Source: Macrolepiota albuminosa (taxonomy: Eukaryota > Basidiomycota > Agaricomycetes > Agaricales > Agaricaceae). Taken from it: a stretch of DNA of 64,000 nucleotides. How positions within the stretch are numbered: position 1 is the stretch's first letter; each line of letters opens with the position of its first letter. Both the position numbers and the translations under genes were made by a program. The DNA is taken from the NCBI GenBank assembly GCA_027475525.1, contig JAMWFC010000113.1, positions 3,365,990 to 3,429,989 on the forward strand, given 5' to 3'. Positions 32,166 to 42,592 of the stretch are shown piece by piece. Below the pieces are notes generated by a model. That model saw only the letters and a list, made by a program, of their open reading frames with translations. It ran no database searches and was not told the origin of the DNA.

Positions 32166-33538
32166 TTACGGTTGCGGATGCGAGGGGGAAGGGGGAAGCG
32201 GGGTAGTGGTAAAGCGCTTGGTGGCAGAGACAAATCTGATGAGGTGTTCCACAGCATCAAGGTGGGTCAGAACGTGGGAGAGAGATTCAGCTTTGCTCCA
32301 TAGGGGGCACACAAGGTGTAGGAAGCACTCACAGATGTAGTGGGGACATTTGAAGAGGAAGTGAAGGACAGTTTCAACCGTGAGGCTGTTGCAGTGAGGA
32401 CAAGTGGGAGTTTCAGATCGCTTAATATGAAAGAGATGGTGATTGAGGGGCGAGTGGCCAGTACAGAGTTGAGTGAGGTTTGCTAATTGGTTCCAGTTGA
32501 GGTCTGAAGACAGCTTCATGTATGCTTTGGATGGGAGTGTCTTGTCTATGTGGTGTATAGCATTAAAACGGGGGGATTTCTTCCAGCAGGTCTTCCAAAG
32601 GGCCATCATGTTAAGGAGAGCAGCCTGTTGTGTTGCAGGAATGCTATGCGGTAGGGGGTTGGATTGTAAGTAGAGAGGGAGGGACACCAAGGGGCTGGAC
32701 CGGCCCTGGGCGGCCTCCTTGGCTAGGGAGTCAGCACGTTCATTCGGGATGAAGCCCTTGTGTCCAGGCAACCAGTGCAACTGTAGGTTGATTACACCAC
32801 GGGAACGCACCTTGGGTCATTTACAAGCACAGATTGAAGCGAGATATGCAGATCAGAGGATCCAATCCTGGGCTTGGTGTAAATTCTTAGCGGCGGTGTG
32901 GGCAAGGTTGAGAAGGTAATGCGCGGGGTGGGGTCATTGGTTGGTGGTCGCCCAGATGGTAGCTTGGCTGTCATTACCCATGAGGACCAGCCTGTGGAGG
33001 CGTTGGTTGGTGTTTTGCAGGAGGTGGAGACCTAGTGTTAATCCCACTATTTTGGCTTCATACACTGTGTGATCAGTAATAGACCCAAGATGAAATCATA
33101 TAGAAGCAACCTCAGCACCATCCTCAAAGAGGATGGCAGTGGCCTCAATTCCATTCTCAAATCCAGAACCATCACAGAAGACAGTGTATTTGGCAGAAGC
33201 CTGGACTTTACAGATCTCAAAGAGGGCTAGGTCTCTGTCTGACGGGATGTGGGTAGAGAAGGCTGGTTTATAACTAGGCACCCACTGCACTGCGGAGACA
33301 GTTTTGATGCTCAGGAGGTCGATGCCAGTGTAGTGGAAGAGGTAATGGAGGGGAGAGTAATGCTTCTGAACAAAGTGGGCTGCTGTGTGGCAGACTATTC
33401 TGTGCAAAGGGTGAGTGCTGGGCAGAGACAAAAGACACACCGCTGCTCTGAAAAGAATCTTGTGGAAGAGAAGGTTGATTGGCAGGAGGTTAGTATGAAC
33501 TTCCAGAACATCCCCTACTGTCGTGCTGAGAGCGCCGG
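32166..33538 (-). pseudogene. LINE ORF2 C-terminal part: RNase H and zinc-binding tail
   Basis: From the right: GALSTTVGDVLEVH, SLPSTHPLHRIVCHTAA, TVFCDGSGFENGIEA (RNase H start), LHWLPGHKGFIPNERADSLAKEA (RNase H end) and the tail CPHCNSLTVETVLHFLFKC. A stop after the RNase H start and frame changes around 33000-33095 show it is dead. It continues the RT fragment beyond the nested LTRs. Confidence 0.8.
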
Positions 33539-35398
33539 TGATAGGACCCCATACAGGATCAGCGCATCAATGGCAGGCTACAGCAACACAGCACTGGCTC
33601 AGGATATCTTAGCACATGCTAATTAACCAATTTTGGCGATATTTAACAGCTGCACACGGCAAGAAGTAAATCCGATCAATAATAGCGCCAACAGCAGACA
33701 AAATGACAACTGACAGATGGCATCAGTTACTGATGACAGTGCTTGGAAAGAAGACTGATGATCTATCAAAAACTGACGGACAGCTTGGCATTTGACCTTG
33801 GTGTCTGACATTGCTTAGCACCTCAATTTGGCGCCTGACACCGCTTAGTATTTTGAACAGACAAACGAGTGATGGATTGATGGTTTAGCGTTGCGATCTG
33901 CTGCCTGGCATCGCTAAGAGTCTTGAATGGACAGTAGGGATCTGAAACCATTGGAACTACTCCTATAAAATTTTCTAGTTTACCGCACTTTGGCGATTGT
34001 TAGTCACTGGCGACGGTAAACTCCTTGTAGTATAAAAAGTACTTACTGACTTGTACATAGGAACAAGAACAGAGTTTTCTGCCCACCTCACTCCAGTCTC
34101 CCTTACAGTCCAAATCTCATTTACAGTTGGCGATGTCGAAGTTATCGGCAGTTGCAGACTATCACTAGCCAACGTCATACTTGCACCTTGCAGCTACGGC
34201 AGGCATTAACGTTGCATAGACTTTGCTAAGCTTACCATGTTTTTGCCACTCACCTTGCCATGTTCACTTACCGCTTCCTCTATAGGCACTTTTACCTTAG
34301 TGCTTGTCACTTGCCGACCCCTTTTTGACTTCACCTTATTTTAATAGGCACGTTCTCTGAGACCTGCCTGGTGATGACACCCAAAGTTTGGTCAGTAACA
34401 AATATAGTAATAGTGTTACCGTACCAAAAGCTTGTGTTGGGCATGCTAAAAGTGATGAGGGGGGTCCCGGGCAGGTCCCAGAGAACATGCCTGTGAAGTT
34501 AAGATAAAGTCAGCAAAGGGGTCAGCAAGTGTCAAGCGCTAATGTAAAGCACCTATGGAAGAAGCGGTAAGTGCACATGGCAATGTGAGCGGCAAGAACA
34601 CGATAAGCTTAGCAAGGTCTAAGCATTGTTAATACCTGCCATAGCTGCAAGGTGCGAGGGTGTCGAGTGTTAGTGAGAGTCTGCAACTGTCGATAATTTT
34701 GACGTTGCTGACTGTAAATGAGATTTGGACTGTAAGGGAGACTGGAGTGAGGTGGGCAGGAAACTCTGTTCTTGTTCCTATGTACAAGTCAGTAAGTACT
34801 TTTTATACTACAAGGAGTTCACCGTCGCCAGTGACTAACAATCGCCAAAGTGCGGTAAACTAGAAAATTTTATAGGGGTAGTTCCAACGGTTTCAGATCC
34901 CTACCGTCCATTCAAGACCCTTGGCAATGCCAGGCAGCAGATCACAACGCTAAACCATCAATCCATTACCCGTCTGTCTGTCCAAAATACTAAGCGGTGT
35001 CAGGTGCCAAATCGAGGTGCTAAGCGATGTCAGATGCCAAGGTCAAATGCCAAGCTGTCTGTCAGTTTTTGATAGATTGTCAGTCTTCTTTCCAAGCGCT
35101 GTTGTCAGTGACTGATGCCATCTGTCAGTTGTCATTCTGTCTGCCATTGGCGCTATCATTGATTGGATCTGCTTCTTGCTGTGCGTGGCCATCAAATATT
35201 GCCAAAATTGGTTAATTAGCACGTGCTAAGGTATCCTGAGCCTGTGCCGTATTGCTGTAGCCTGCCGTTGATGCGCTGATCCTGTATGGGGTCCTATCGC
35301 CGGAACTCCTCACATCACTTTTAGTGCACCCAACACAAGTTTTTGGTATGGTAACACTATTGCTATATTTGTTACTGACCAAACTTTGGGCATCATCA
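33539..35398 (+). mobile_element. Outer solo LTR (928 bp) in the LINE, itself split at 34371/35304
   Basis: Left part 33539-34371 starts TGATAGGACCCC; right part 35304-35398 ends TTTGGGCATCATCA. Together they make 928 bp. It sits in the LINE reading frame between AAKLVT and GALSTT; flanks CCGG (33535-33538) and CTGG (35399-35402) are a 4-bp target duplication with one transition. Same family as 30721-31608. Confidence 0.85.
34372..35299 (-). mobile_element. Inner solo LTR (928 bp), inverse orientation, inside the outer LTR
   Basis: On the plus strand it runs from TGATGACACCC at 34372 to CCTATCG at 35299 (canonical end CCTATCA mutated). Target duplication CTGG (34368-34371) and CCGG (35300-35303). 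Together with the outer LTR it makes an inverted repeat with arms of about 830 bp. Confidence 0.85.
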
Positions 35399-37702
35399 CT
35401 GGTAACAAGCTTTGCAGCCCAGCGTTGTGTGGAGGCCAGCTTGCGTAAAACCGCTACAGACCTGGTGCATCTGCATTCTGGTGAGGGGGCATCCACTCCA
35501 GTGAACTAAACGTCCACGGCATAGGTAAAGCTGGGACAGCAACTGTGTTGTATAGCTGGCAGACACGTCACAGGAGCATGCCGCCACTGATCCTCAAAAG
35601 TCTAAAAATCTGATGAGTCCACCAGACCGCACAAGCAGATACCTTCTGTGAGTGTTCAGACCACTGGAGACGGGTGTCAAACAGGACATCCAGGTATTTG
35701 TAAGATTTTGTGGTGGTGACCATTTGGATTGAGAGGAAGTCATCCAGGTTGGTGCGAGTGAGAACAAGGTCTGGCAGGATAGTGTCAGAATCGGAGCGGG
35801 AAAAGTTCATCAGTGCTAGTTTTGTTAGTTTGAATAGAGAGTTGTGGGAGAGTGACCAATTGAAGCCCCCTTGATGCCTCTCCATCATGTCATGGATGAT
35901 GGCATGAGTGCTCTGCAAGTCATTTGCTACCGCAAGAAACATGGTGTTATCAACAAAATCCACAGACAGCTCGGAGGCCAAGGAGGGGAGAGCTGTCTTG
36001 ATTAGCAGAGCATTGTAGAAGGCGTAATATAGCATGGAAAGGGGGCAGCCTTGGGTTGTGCTGTTCAAGATGCAGAACCAATTCAAAGTGAAGTCGTCAA
36101 ATTTGAGTTGGGTTAGCTGATTGGTGAGCATGTGATTGGCTAGATTAACAAAGCAAGTGGGGATGCCATGAGATCTCAAGTTGTGGAGAAGTCAGGCATG
36201 CACCGTGTTGGGGAAGGCCCCCTGGACATCCAGAAACAGGGCTGTAGCGACTTTGCCTGACTGCCAGGCATCCTTGATCCTCTGGATGATGAGGTGCATG
36301 GCATCCATGGTGTTACAGCCTGGGCATCCTCCAAATTGGCCCTGGGGGAGCATGTTATGTTTCTCCATGTAAAACGTCAGTTCGGAAGCAACAAGAGTGG
36401 ATAGAAGCTTCTCAATAGTGTTGAGAAGACTAATAGGGCAGTAGGCCTTCACGACATCATAGGCAGGTTTACCAGGTTTGCGAAGGACAAGGGTGGTCAA
36501 TATCAGCCAGGACTGGTGGTAGATATTGAGGTCTAGAACTGCTTGAAAGATAGGAATGAGATGGTCAACAAGGATGTCAGTGCAACGTTTAAGGACTATA
36601 TTTGGGATACTGTCAGGGCTGGGCATCTTGAGAGGGAGAAGACACCCAATCGTCACTAGGATGCTATTGTGAGAGAAGGGGGGAGGGCCTGGAAGAAGAC
36701 GTGGGTAGGCTGTGGGTGGCAAGGACGTGAAGAAAGGGGAGGGGGAAAGAAAGACTCAGCAAGGGCCTTTGCCTTATCAAGGTCTGTCTTGGCCAAAGCA
36801 GCAGAGCCATTGCACTGGATCTTGAGAGTTGGGACCCTACTGCAGGCAAAGTCAGTAGGTTCTTGGGTAACGTATTTATTGGCAATGTAAATCTGGCAGG
36901 CATTAATGTTCTTCAACCATTGTACCCAGTGTTCTTCCTGTGCTGACCAGATAGCGGAGGTAAGATCCCGAGAGAGTTGCTTGGCATCGGTGTGTACAGA
37001 ATGAAGAGGCAGGGAGTGGAACTTGAAGGCCAGGTTGCTAGCGCGGTTGTAATGGGCTTTGAGGTCTGAGAGGTCCTTGTTCCACCAGCGTTTGGTGTAT
37101 GGGCATGGGGTTTTGACTGGGACAATCGAGGGGCAAGATATGACTTCCTGAAGCATATTGTTGAGAGTGTTGACTCTGTCGTGAAATTTGGCTTTGGACT
37201 GTATCACCAAGGAGGAGAGGCCTTCAAGGAGTGTGGAGAGTTTGGCCCTGAATTTCTCCCAATCCATGGAGCAGAAGTCCTTGAAGAGGGCTTGCGGTTG
37301 ACAAGAAACCGGCATTTCAACAACCATTACTACAGGGAGGTGGTCAGTGATGGGCGGATGGAGCAATGGAACTACGTCGCATGAGATGAGAAGATCCTCA
37401 GCGCTGTGAGAAATCCAGACATTGTTGGGCCTTGTTCAGCACCTGCTAGAGGCTTGGAGGGTGGGGGTGCATGGGAGGAGCGTGAGGTCCATGTCATGGT
37501 TGCGGATCATGTCAAGCAGGGGCTGGATAAAGTCTTCAGCATGGTTGAGGTGTCAGCTCTCAGATGTTTCCCAGAGAGGGTGATGGCGGTTGAAGTTGCC
37601 AACCCAGAGAATGTGGTTATTAGGAGTGGGGCGAATGATGGAGGCAGAGGAAGTGAGGAAGAAGTCAAGAGTAAAGATTGAATTGTTGTGAAAACAGTTG
37701 TA
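35399..37702 (-). pseudogene. LINE ORF2: endonuclease C-part and reverse transcriptase
   Basis: Endonuclease remnants near 37690-37300: HILWVGNFNRHHPLWE and ITDHLPVVM. A linker with RWWNKDLSDLKAHYN follows. RT blocks: MPSPDSIPNIVLKRC, AYCPISLLNTIEKLL, ALFLDVQGAFPNTVH, LNSTTQGCPLSMLYY, then the catalytic region reads SVDFVDNTMFLAV where a (Y/F)ADD box is expected. The thumb continues (SYKYLDVLFDTRLQWSEH) to KLASTQRWAAKLVT at the LTR junction. Stops and one frame change around 36180 (between FPNTVHA and LRSHG) make it a pseudogene. Confidence 0.8.
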
Positions 37703-37975
37703 AAGTAGCTATTTTTTATACTATGTGCTACTGTATTTTCAAAATGAGTCCATTTGTAGCACTACTAATTAGCACCTCTCCTTGTGGTTACAGCTAACAG
37801 CGACCTGTCAATAGCAACCAACAGTACATCAATGACAGTAACCAACAGTGTTATGGCCTATTGGCCATAGCAACTCTAAAACTACTTAGAATTGTACAAG
37901 TCTGCTCACTTTTTAGTGCAATTCCAATTGGCCAGGCCATTCCAGGATATAGTCAGAAAATCCTTGACAGATTCC
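37703..37975. repeat. Unit 2 of the direct duplication, last part
   Basis: Resumes after the LINE with the target-site copy and matches 30052-30330 (GTACAAGTCTGCTCACTTTTTA, TTGGCCAGGC.A.TCCA.GATATAGT). 37976-38590 shows nothing recognisable beyond AT-rich relic sequence. Confidence 0.65.
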
Positions 37976-38590
37976 ATAAGCACTAATATCAGCACTAAAC
38001 ATTGTATCATTTTCTGATAGGTTAAAATGTTGGGCTTGAATATATCCTGTCCCATTGTCATTGATTCTTTATACTTTTGATTGAGGTGCCTTAACAAATA
38101 GCAGTGCCAAATGCTAACTCCTTTTAGAACTGATTGGGGCTTAGTCAGAGTCATCTCTCTATCATTGCACTAGCATTATGAGTTCTAGGCTTGCTGAATC
38201 CTTGAAGTCAATGGATAGTGGGTGCTGAATGTCTGATAAATAGTGAATAAGACTGGTAAGTGAAGCCTGTAACAGGGCGCCAAAGCCAGAGATGTCCTGT
38301 GTCCAAGAAGGTTACTAGAGTCTCCAAATTGACAATTATTGATAGGCTTATTGTGTCTCTTGATGAAGTCAGCCTGAGTAGAAGTCTATCATTGTATGTT
38401 TAAGCTAACTGTGTTCTAAGTCCTACAGTACAATAAGGAGTGGTAATTATGAATATACCTGGTAAGTACTCTGGCCGAACACTTTTTCAAGCATGCCAGT
38501 TACATCTCATACCCATTTTACTACAATTTGATCTTTCCAGTGTTTATACTACTTCTCACTATAAATCCCTAACTCATTTGCTGCTAACAT

Positions 38591-39185
38591 TGTAAAGGCA
38601 ACTTCTAGAGGCTATGGATCAGTCACACAGCTGGCAGAGGGAAATTCAAAGTGTATTAGAATATATACTGACAATATCATGATAACTACTCATCTGGCAG
38701 AGAGAGATCCAAAGAGAACAAGTCTAGAATTCCCTATGCCAGGTTGGATGCTCCTGGAGCCTCTGAAGCATGGAAAACAACTGTATAGTACAACAAAACC
38801 TTAAAAACTCCTATGCCAGGTTGGATGCTCCTGGAGCCTCTGAAGCATGGAAAACAACTGTATAGTACAACAAAACCTTAAAAACTTGAAAATTGCCTAA
38901 ATAAACAACTGTACAAATAAGGCAGAAAAACTCTGGACTTTGGAAGTCAAAAAGGCAAACTCCAGCTTATATAAGCAGTCTGGAAGCAGTACTGAAGGGC
39001 CCACACTTATCTGAATGGTAGCTAAAGAACCAGAGCATCTCAAGGACTGAGAATAGTACTAACAAATAGTGTTGAAAGAATAGAAACAGTAAAATGAGAG
39101 AATGATAGAAGAAATAAAAGAATGAATGAAAGGAGAGTGAAGAGATAAGGAGTGAAAGAAGGAAGAAATGAGGAGTCTCCTGACA
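38591..39185 (-). mobile_element. Gypsy LTR of the AT-rich family, 595 bp
   Basis: On the minus strand starts TGTCAGGAGACTCC at 39185, ends GCCTTTACA at 38591, with TTATATAAGC as promoter-like TATA. The polypurine tract AGAGGGGGAGTGA (39186-39198) precedes it, so it is the 3' LTR of the relic to its right. Contains a 77-bp duplication. Confidence 0.8.
38734..38887. repeat. 77-bp tandem duplication 13
   Basis: CTATGCCAGGTTGGATG at 38734 and 38811 within the LTR; other copies of this LTR lack it. Confidence 0.95.
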
Positions 39186-39940
39186 TCACTCCCCCTCTAG
39201 AGCATGGCATCTCGACATGCTAGATAGAAGTAGTTCTGGATGGCCTAGTCCACCTTGGAAAGAGAATAGAGGCCTCTGATTGTCTGAGGAGCATTGAGAT
39301 GCTGTTGATAGAATTCCTGGACCAAGGCAGATGCATGGACATTCTCTTGTAGCTGCCAGAAGATGTTCTTGATTTAATAGCCCTTCCACTTGATCTTGAA
39401 CTGAAGCTTATTTCTAAAGAGTTGGCTGTCTAAGATTTGTTCCACTTTGTACTCTTCCCTGTTGTCTACCAGAACTGGAGGTGGAGGTGGCAGTGGACAT
39501 CAACTTGAAATTGGATCATCTGATGCAGGAGAGAGTTTTACCACATTAAAGACTAGATAGAGTCAACCCATTTCACTAGGCAGCTTGAGTCAATAGGCTA
39601 GTGAGCCTACCTGCCTTACTATAGAAAGGGGTCCCAGATGACAATGAAAGAGCTTCTGAGAAGGCTGGGTGGTAGCAATATCAGAGGCATTGAGATAGAC
39701 TCAATCTCCAGGCTTGTACTTGGGGGTTGGAGTCTGTCCATGATTGTAGTAGCAGGCCATATCATCCTTTGCCTTAAATAAGGCAGCCTTGGCTTCCTCC
39801 TGGGCTGCTTTCATTTGATCAATAAATCCATTGACAGATTCATTCTCTGAAGATCATCTACAAGGCTCAAATCCCATTTGAGAGTGTCAACTAAGTGGCA
39901 ATACTTTTATTGAGTAGTCTACTCAGTAAGGCCCATAACT
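39186..39940 (-). pseudogene. Decayed chromovirus pol 3' end with chromodomain
   Basis: The minus strand reads EEYKVEQILDSQLF, KLQFKIKWKGY, then a stop where a sense codon is expected, and VQEFYQQHLNAP. Upstream are degraded integrase C-terminal pieces (KLPSEMG). Numerous stops. Its LTR is 38591-39185. Confidence 0.75.
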
Positions 39941-40201
39941 TGTTAGAACTGTTATTTATACCTAGAGTTATACACAGTGAGTGATAATCTAGGTATGATT
40001 GGTAGTAAGTGTAATGTCTATATGTAATAGTATCTATAGTGTATCCTCAGTAATGTGCAAGCAGAACTAAGGGTACTCATAGTGTTGTGTGTCTATTATA
40101 AAATATCTGCAGACAAAGCAGTGATAGCTGTTGTGCTTCTTTGACAATGGTTTGTTGTACTATATTATACTATCACATTAATGACATATGACATCCCAAC
40201 A
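39941..40201 (-). mobile_element. Copia-type LTR copy
   Basis: Plus strand TGTTAGAACTGTTATTTATACC to GACATCCCAACA; matches 18811-19141. The flanking bases (TAACT and GGCAC) do not match, so no target duplication is visible and it may mark a rearrangement junction between oppositely oriented gypsy relics. Confidence 0.65.
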
Positions 40202-40255
40202 GGCACAATACATGGGCAAGGTCCCACATGACAGGCCTGTAGGCTTGCAGAGTTT

Positions 40256-40630
40256 ATGTCAAAGAAGTTTACTAATGTTCAGCAAAACTATGCTGTGCAT
40301 GAACTTGAGATAGTTGCCATACTTGAAGCTCTTCTCAAATGGGAGGATAAGCACCTAGGCTATAAGATCTATGTAATTTTGAATCATAAAGCTTTTGAGT
40401 TTTTTAAAACTCAACAGATGCTTACTGAATGTCAACAATGCTGGATGGACTACATGTCCAAGTTCAATTTTAACATAACTTATGTCAAAAAAGAACTCAA
40501 TAAGATAGCAAACTTCTTATCATGCTATTATGTATAAGAGTATTATGTCTAAGAACATACATCATGTTTACAACTATGTGCATGCAGATGTTTGGATATA
40601 TTCTGAGAGAGATGATTTACCCTCTCAACA
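40256..40630 (+). pseudogene. Gypsy RNase H fragment
   Basis: KFTNVQQNYAVHELEIVAIL, LLKWEDKHLGYKIYV, HKAFEFFKTQ, FNFNITYVKKELNKIA and a decayed DALSR equivalent (NFLSCYY) are the RNase H to connection region of a Ty3/gypsy polyprotein, open for 93 codons. Plus orientation, opposite to the relic on its left. Confidence 0.8.
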
Positions 40631-40639
40631 GGTCTCTGA

Positions 40640-41580
40640 GCTGACCTACCAGCTTAAGCAACTGCATGCCTATATGAACCAGATAATAGTCTACACTGGT
40701 CTATTATGGGATTGGGCTGAGCCCTGCATAGCTGTGATTTCTCCAGGAAAGAGAGGTACTTCCTCTGGATGACTATGCACAATGCCTACATGTTTGGTGA
40801 CCACTGGCTTCAACCATCAATGAAACCAGAGCTCCAGGAGAGGGCAGTATGCACATACTGCCAGGTGGTCGAATTGATGGCACATATCCTGACAGAATGC
40901 GATTTGGCAGGGCAGAGAGAGATATGGGAGGCCACCAAGAAACTATGGAAATTGAAGAGTAAGGACACCTGGCACAAGCCAGTCATCAAAACGATCCTGG
41001 ATGCCCTCTTAGCTGAGTTTATTAGGGTAGGAGGCAAAAAGCTCCCAGGCCATGCCAGACTTTACAAGATCTTAATGGTTGGATCAGCATACTTTATATG
41101 GAAACTCAGGTGTCCAAGGGTTATTCAAAGAAATAATGTTTCATTCGAAAAGTGCGAGGTAACTAACAGATGGCTGAAAGCCATAAATGATAGACTCATG
41201 CTGGATAAAACACTCTTGAACCCGATACTTGGAAAGAAGACGACCTAAAAGAAAGTGGTCCTGAGAACATAGACTGGAGTCCTACTGAAGGAAGCCTTCC
41301 TCCTGGCCAACTGGACAGGGATAGATGGGGTTTTAGTGGATATAGGTGCAGGCTGCAGCTTGGAGTGGGGAGGTGAAGGAATAGGATAGGAGAAGGAGAG
41401 GGAGCCAAAGTGGTGTGACCAAGTCCCACATCCAGTGCGTAAGAGCATTTCCCTGGATGTGAAGTCTGTTAATTATGAGGGCTATCCCTTGTATGACCAG
41501 CGGGCTGGGCTGAAGCATCTGTGATGCTTACCTCCTGGCTATCTAAACACTTCACCAAAAAAAAAAAAAAAAAAAAAAAT
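40640..41580 (+). mobile_element. Second LINE, 3' fragment with poly(A) tail
   Basis: Open segment from RYFLWMTMHNAYMFGDHWL through the zinc-binding tail CTYCQVVELMAHILTECDLAG, QREIWEATKKLW, GHARLYKILM and SAYFIWKLRCPRVIQ to a stop at 41248, then a 3' UTR ending in an A-run of about 24 (41557-41580). A different family from the 31679-37702 element. The 5' side is truncated and frame-shifted near 40740. No target duplication could be identified. Confidence 0.8.
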
Positions 41581-42592
41581 TTCATAATATTGAGCAAATT
41601 TGAGCTGGTTTGTACAATGAGCAGCCTTAAGCATGAAAACTTTCTTCTTTGTTGCTGAGCAAAAACCTGCCTCCTTCAATGCATTTCTGACTGTCAATGA
41701 CAGAATTAATGAACTGTGTGGCTTGAACAGCATTATCCAGCTTTCTAGTAGTAATTTGACAAATAATAGACTGTTTGTCAAGGGCCTCCTCATTTCTTTC
41801 CTCTTTCACTCCTTATCCTTTCATTGTCTCTTCATTCATTTTCTTATTTCTTCTGTCATTCTTTTACCTTACTGTTTCTACTTTTTCAACACTATCTATT
41901 AGTACTACTTTTAGCCTTTAAATGCTCTGGTTCTTTAGCTATCATTCAGACAAGTGTGGCTCTTCAACACTACATACAGGCCACTTACATAAGCTAGAGT
42001 TTGTCCCTTGTTTGTGCAATTGTTGGTTTAGTCAATTTTCAAGTTTTTTAAAGTTTTGTTGTTCTGTACAGTTGTTTCTCATGCTTCAGAGGCCTCAAAA
42101 GTATCAATCCTGGCATAGAAAATCCCTAGACTTGTTCTTTTTGGATCTCCCTCTGCCAGGTGAGTAGTTATTATAATATTGTTAATATATACTCTAATAT
42201 ACTTTAAATCTCCCTCTGCCAGCTGTATGACTGAGCCATAGCCTCCAGAAGTTGCCTTTACACTGTTTGTCATGCACTGTAAGCTTGGAAGAACAATCTC
42301 CAGGAGGATTTTCTTTGTTGCTCTCCAGTTCTTTGCTGATCCTCCTCACAGTGCTCTTTTTCAGGCCAGTTTTTGCTTGGATTTGATGCTGAATAAGTCA
42401 AAAAACTGTCCCAATAATTGAACATTTTGTTTATTTTTTTAATCAGCAAGTTCTTGTTCAAATCACATGATTTATAAAGCCAGGATACAGCTGTATGTCA
42501 TGTGATTTTTCTTGATTTTTTTTGCTTAAGTAATTGTTGCACACCACATGAATTTTTCTAAAAAGGCCAAACATTAGAGCAGTTTTTTGAGC
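41581..42592 (-). pseudogene. Tc1/mariner transposase relic, split by a solo LTR
   Basis: Right part (42268-42460): a helix-turn-helix segment with QAKTGLKKSTVRRISKE and then LTVHDKQ. Left part (41590-41770): SIICQITT.KLDNAVQATQF, TVRNALKEAGFCSATKKK, LKAAHCTNQLKFAQ. Joined across the LTR and its duplication the frame continues HDKQ|SII. A terminal repeat-like CACTGGCTCAAAAAACTGC ends at 42592 beside TA. The left end is cut by the LINE poly(A). Confidence 0.75.
41776..42262 (+). mobile_element. Solo LTR, AT-rich gypsy family, 487 bp, in the Tc1 gene
   Basis: Starts TGTCAAGGGCCTCCTCATTTC and ends GTTGCCTTTACA. Perfect 5-bp duplication CTGTT at 41771-41775 and 42263-42267. Alignable with 38591-39185 (opposite orientation), including the CACTCCTTATC, TTTCAACACTAT and TGCTCTGGTTCTTTAGCTA blocks. 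Confidence 0.88.

Larger units (their letters stand above)
31679..37702 (-). mobile_element. 5'-truncated Tad-like LINE with 15-bp target duplication
   Basis: Flanked by AAGTAGCTATTTTTT at 31664-31678 and 37703-37717; the T-run at the left is the poly(A) end of a minus-strand element. Without the nested LTRs (1,864 bp) and one 77-bp duplication it is about 4.1 kb. It begins inside the endonuclease domain, as expected of a truncated LINE. It interrupts unit 2 of the direct duplication. Confidence 0.88.

Noticed and set aside
34372..35299. The large palindrome read as a replication origin or cruciform system
   Set aside because: Equal LTR lengths, family ends and 4-bp target duplications explain it as nested insertion.
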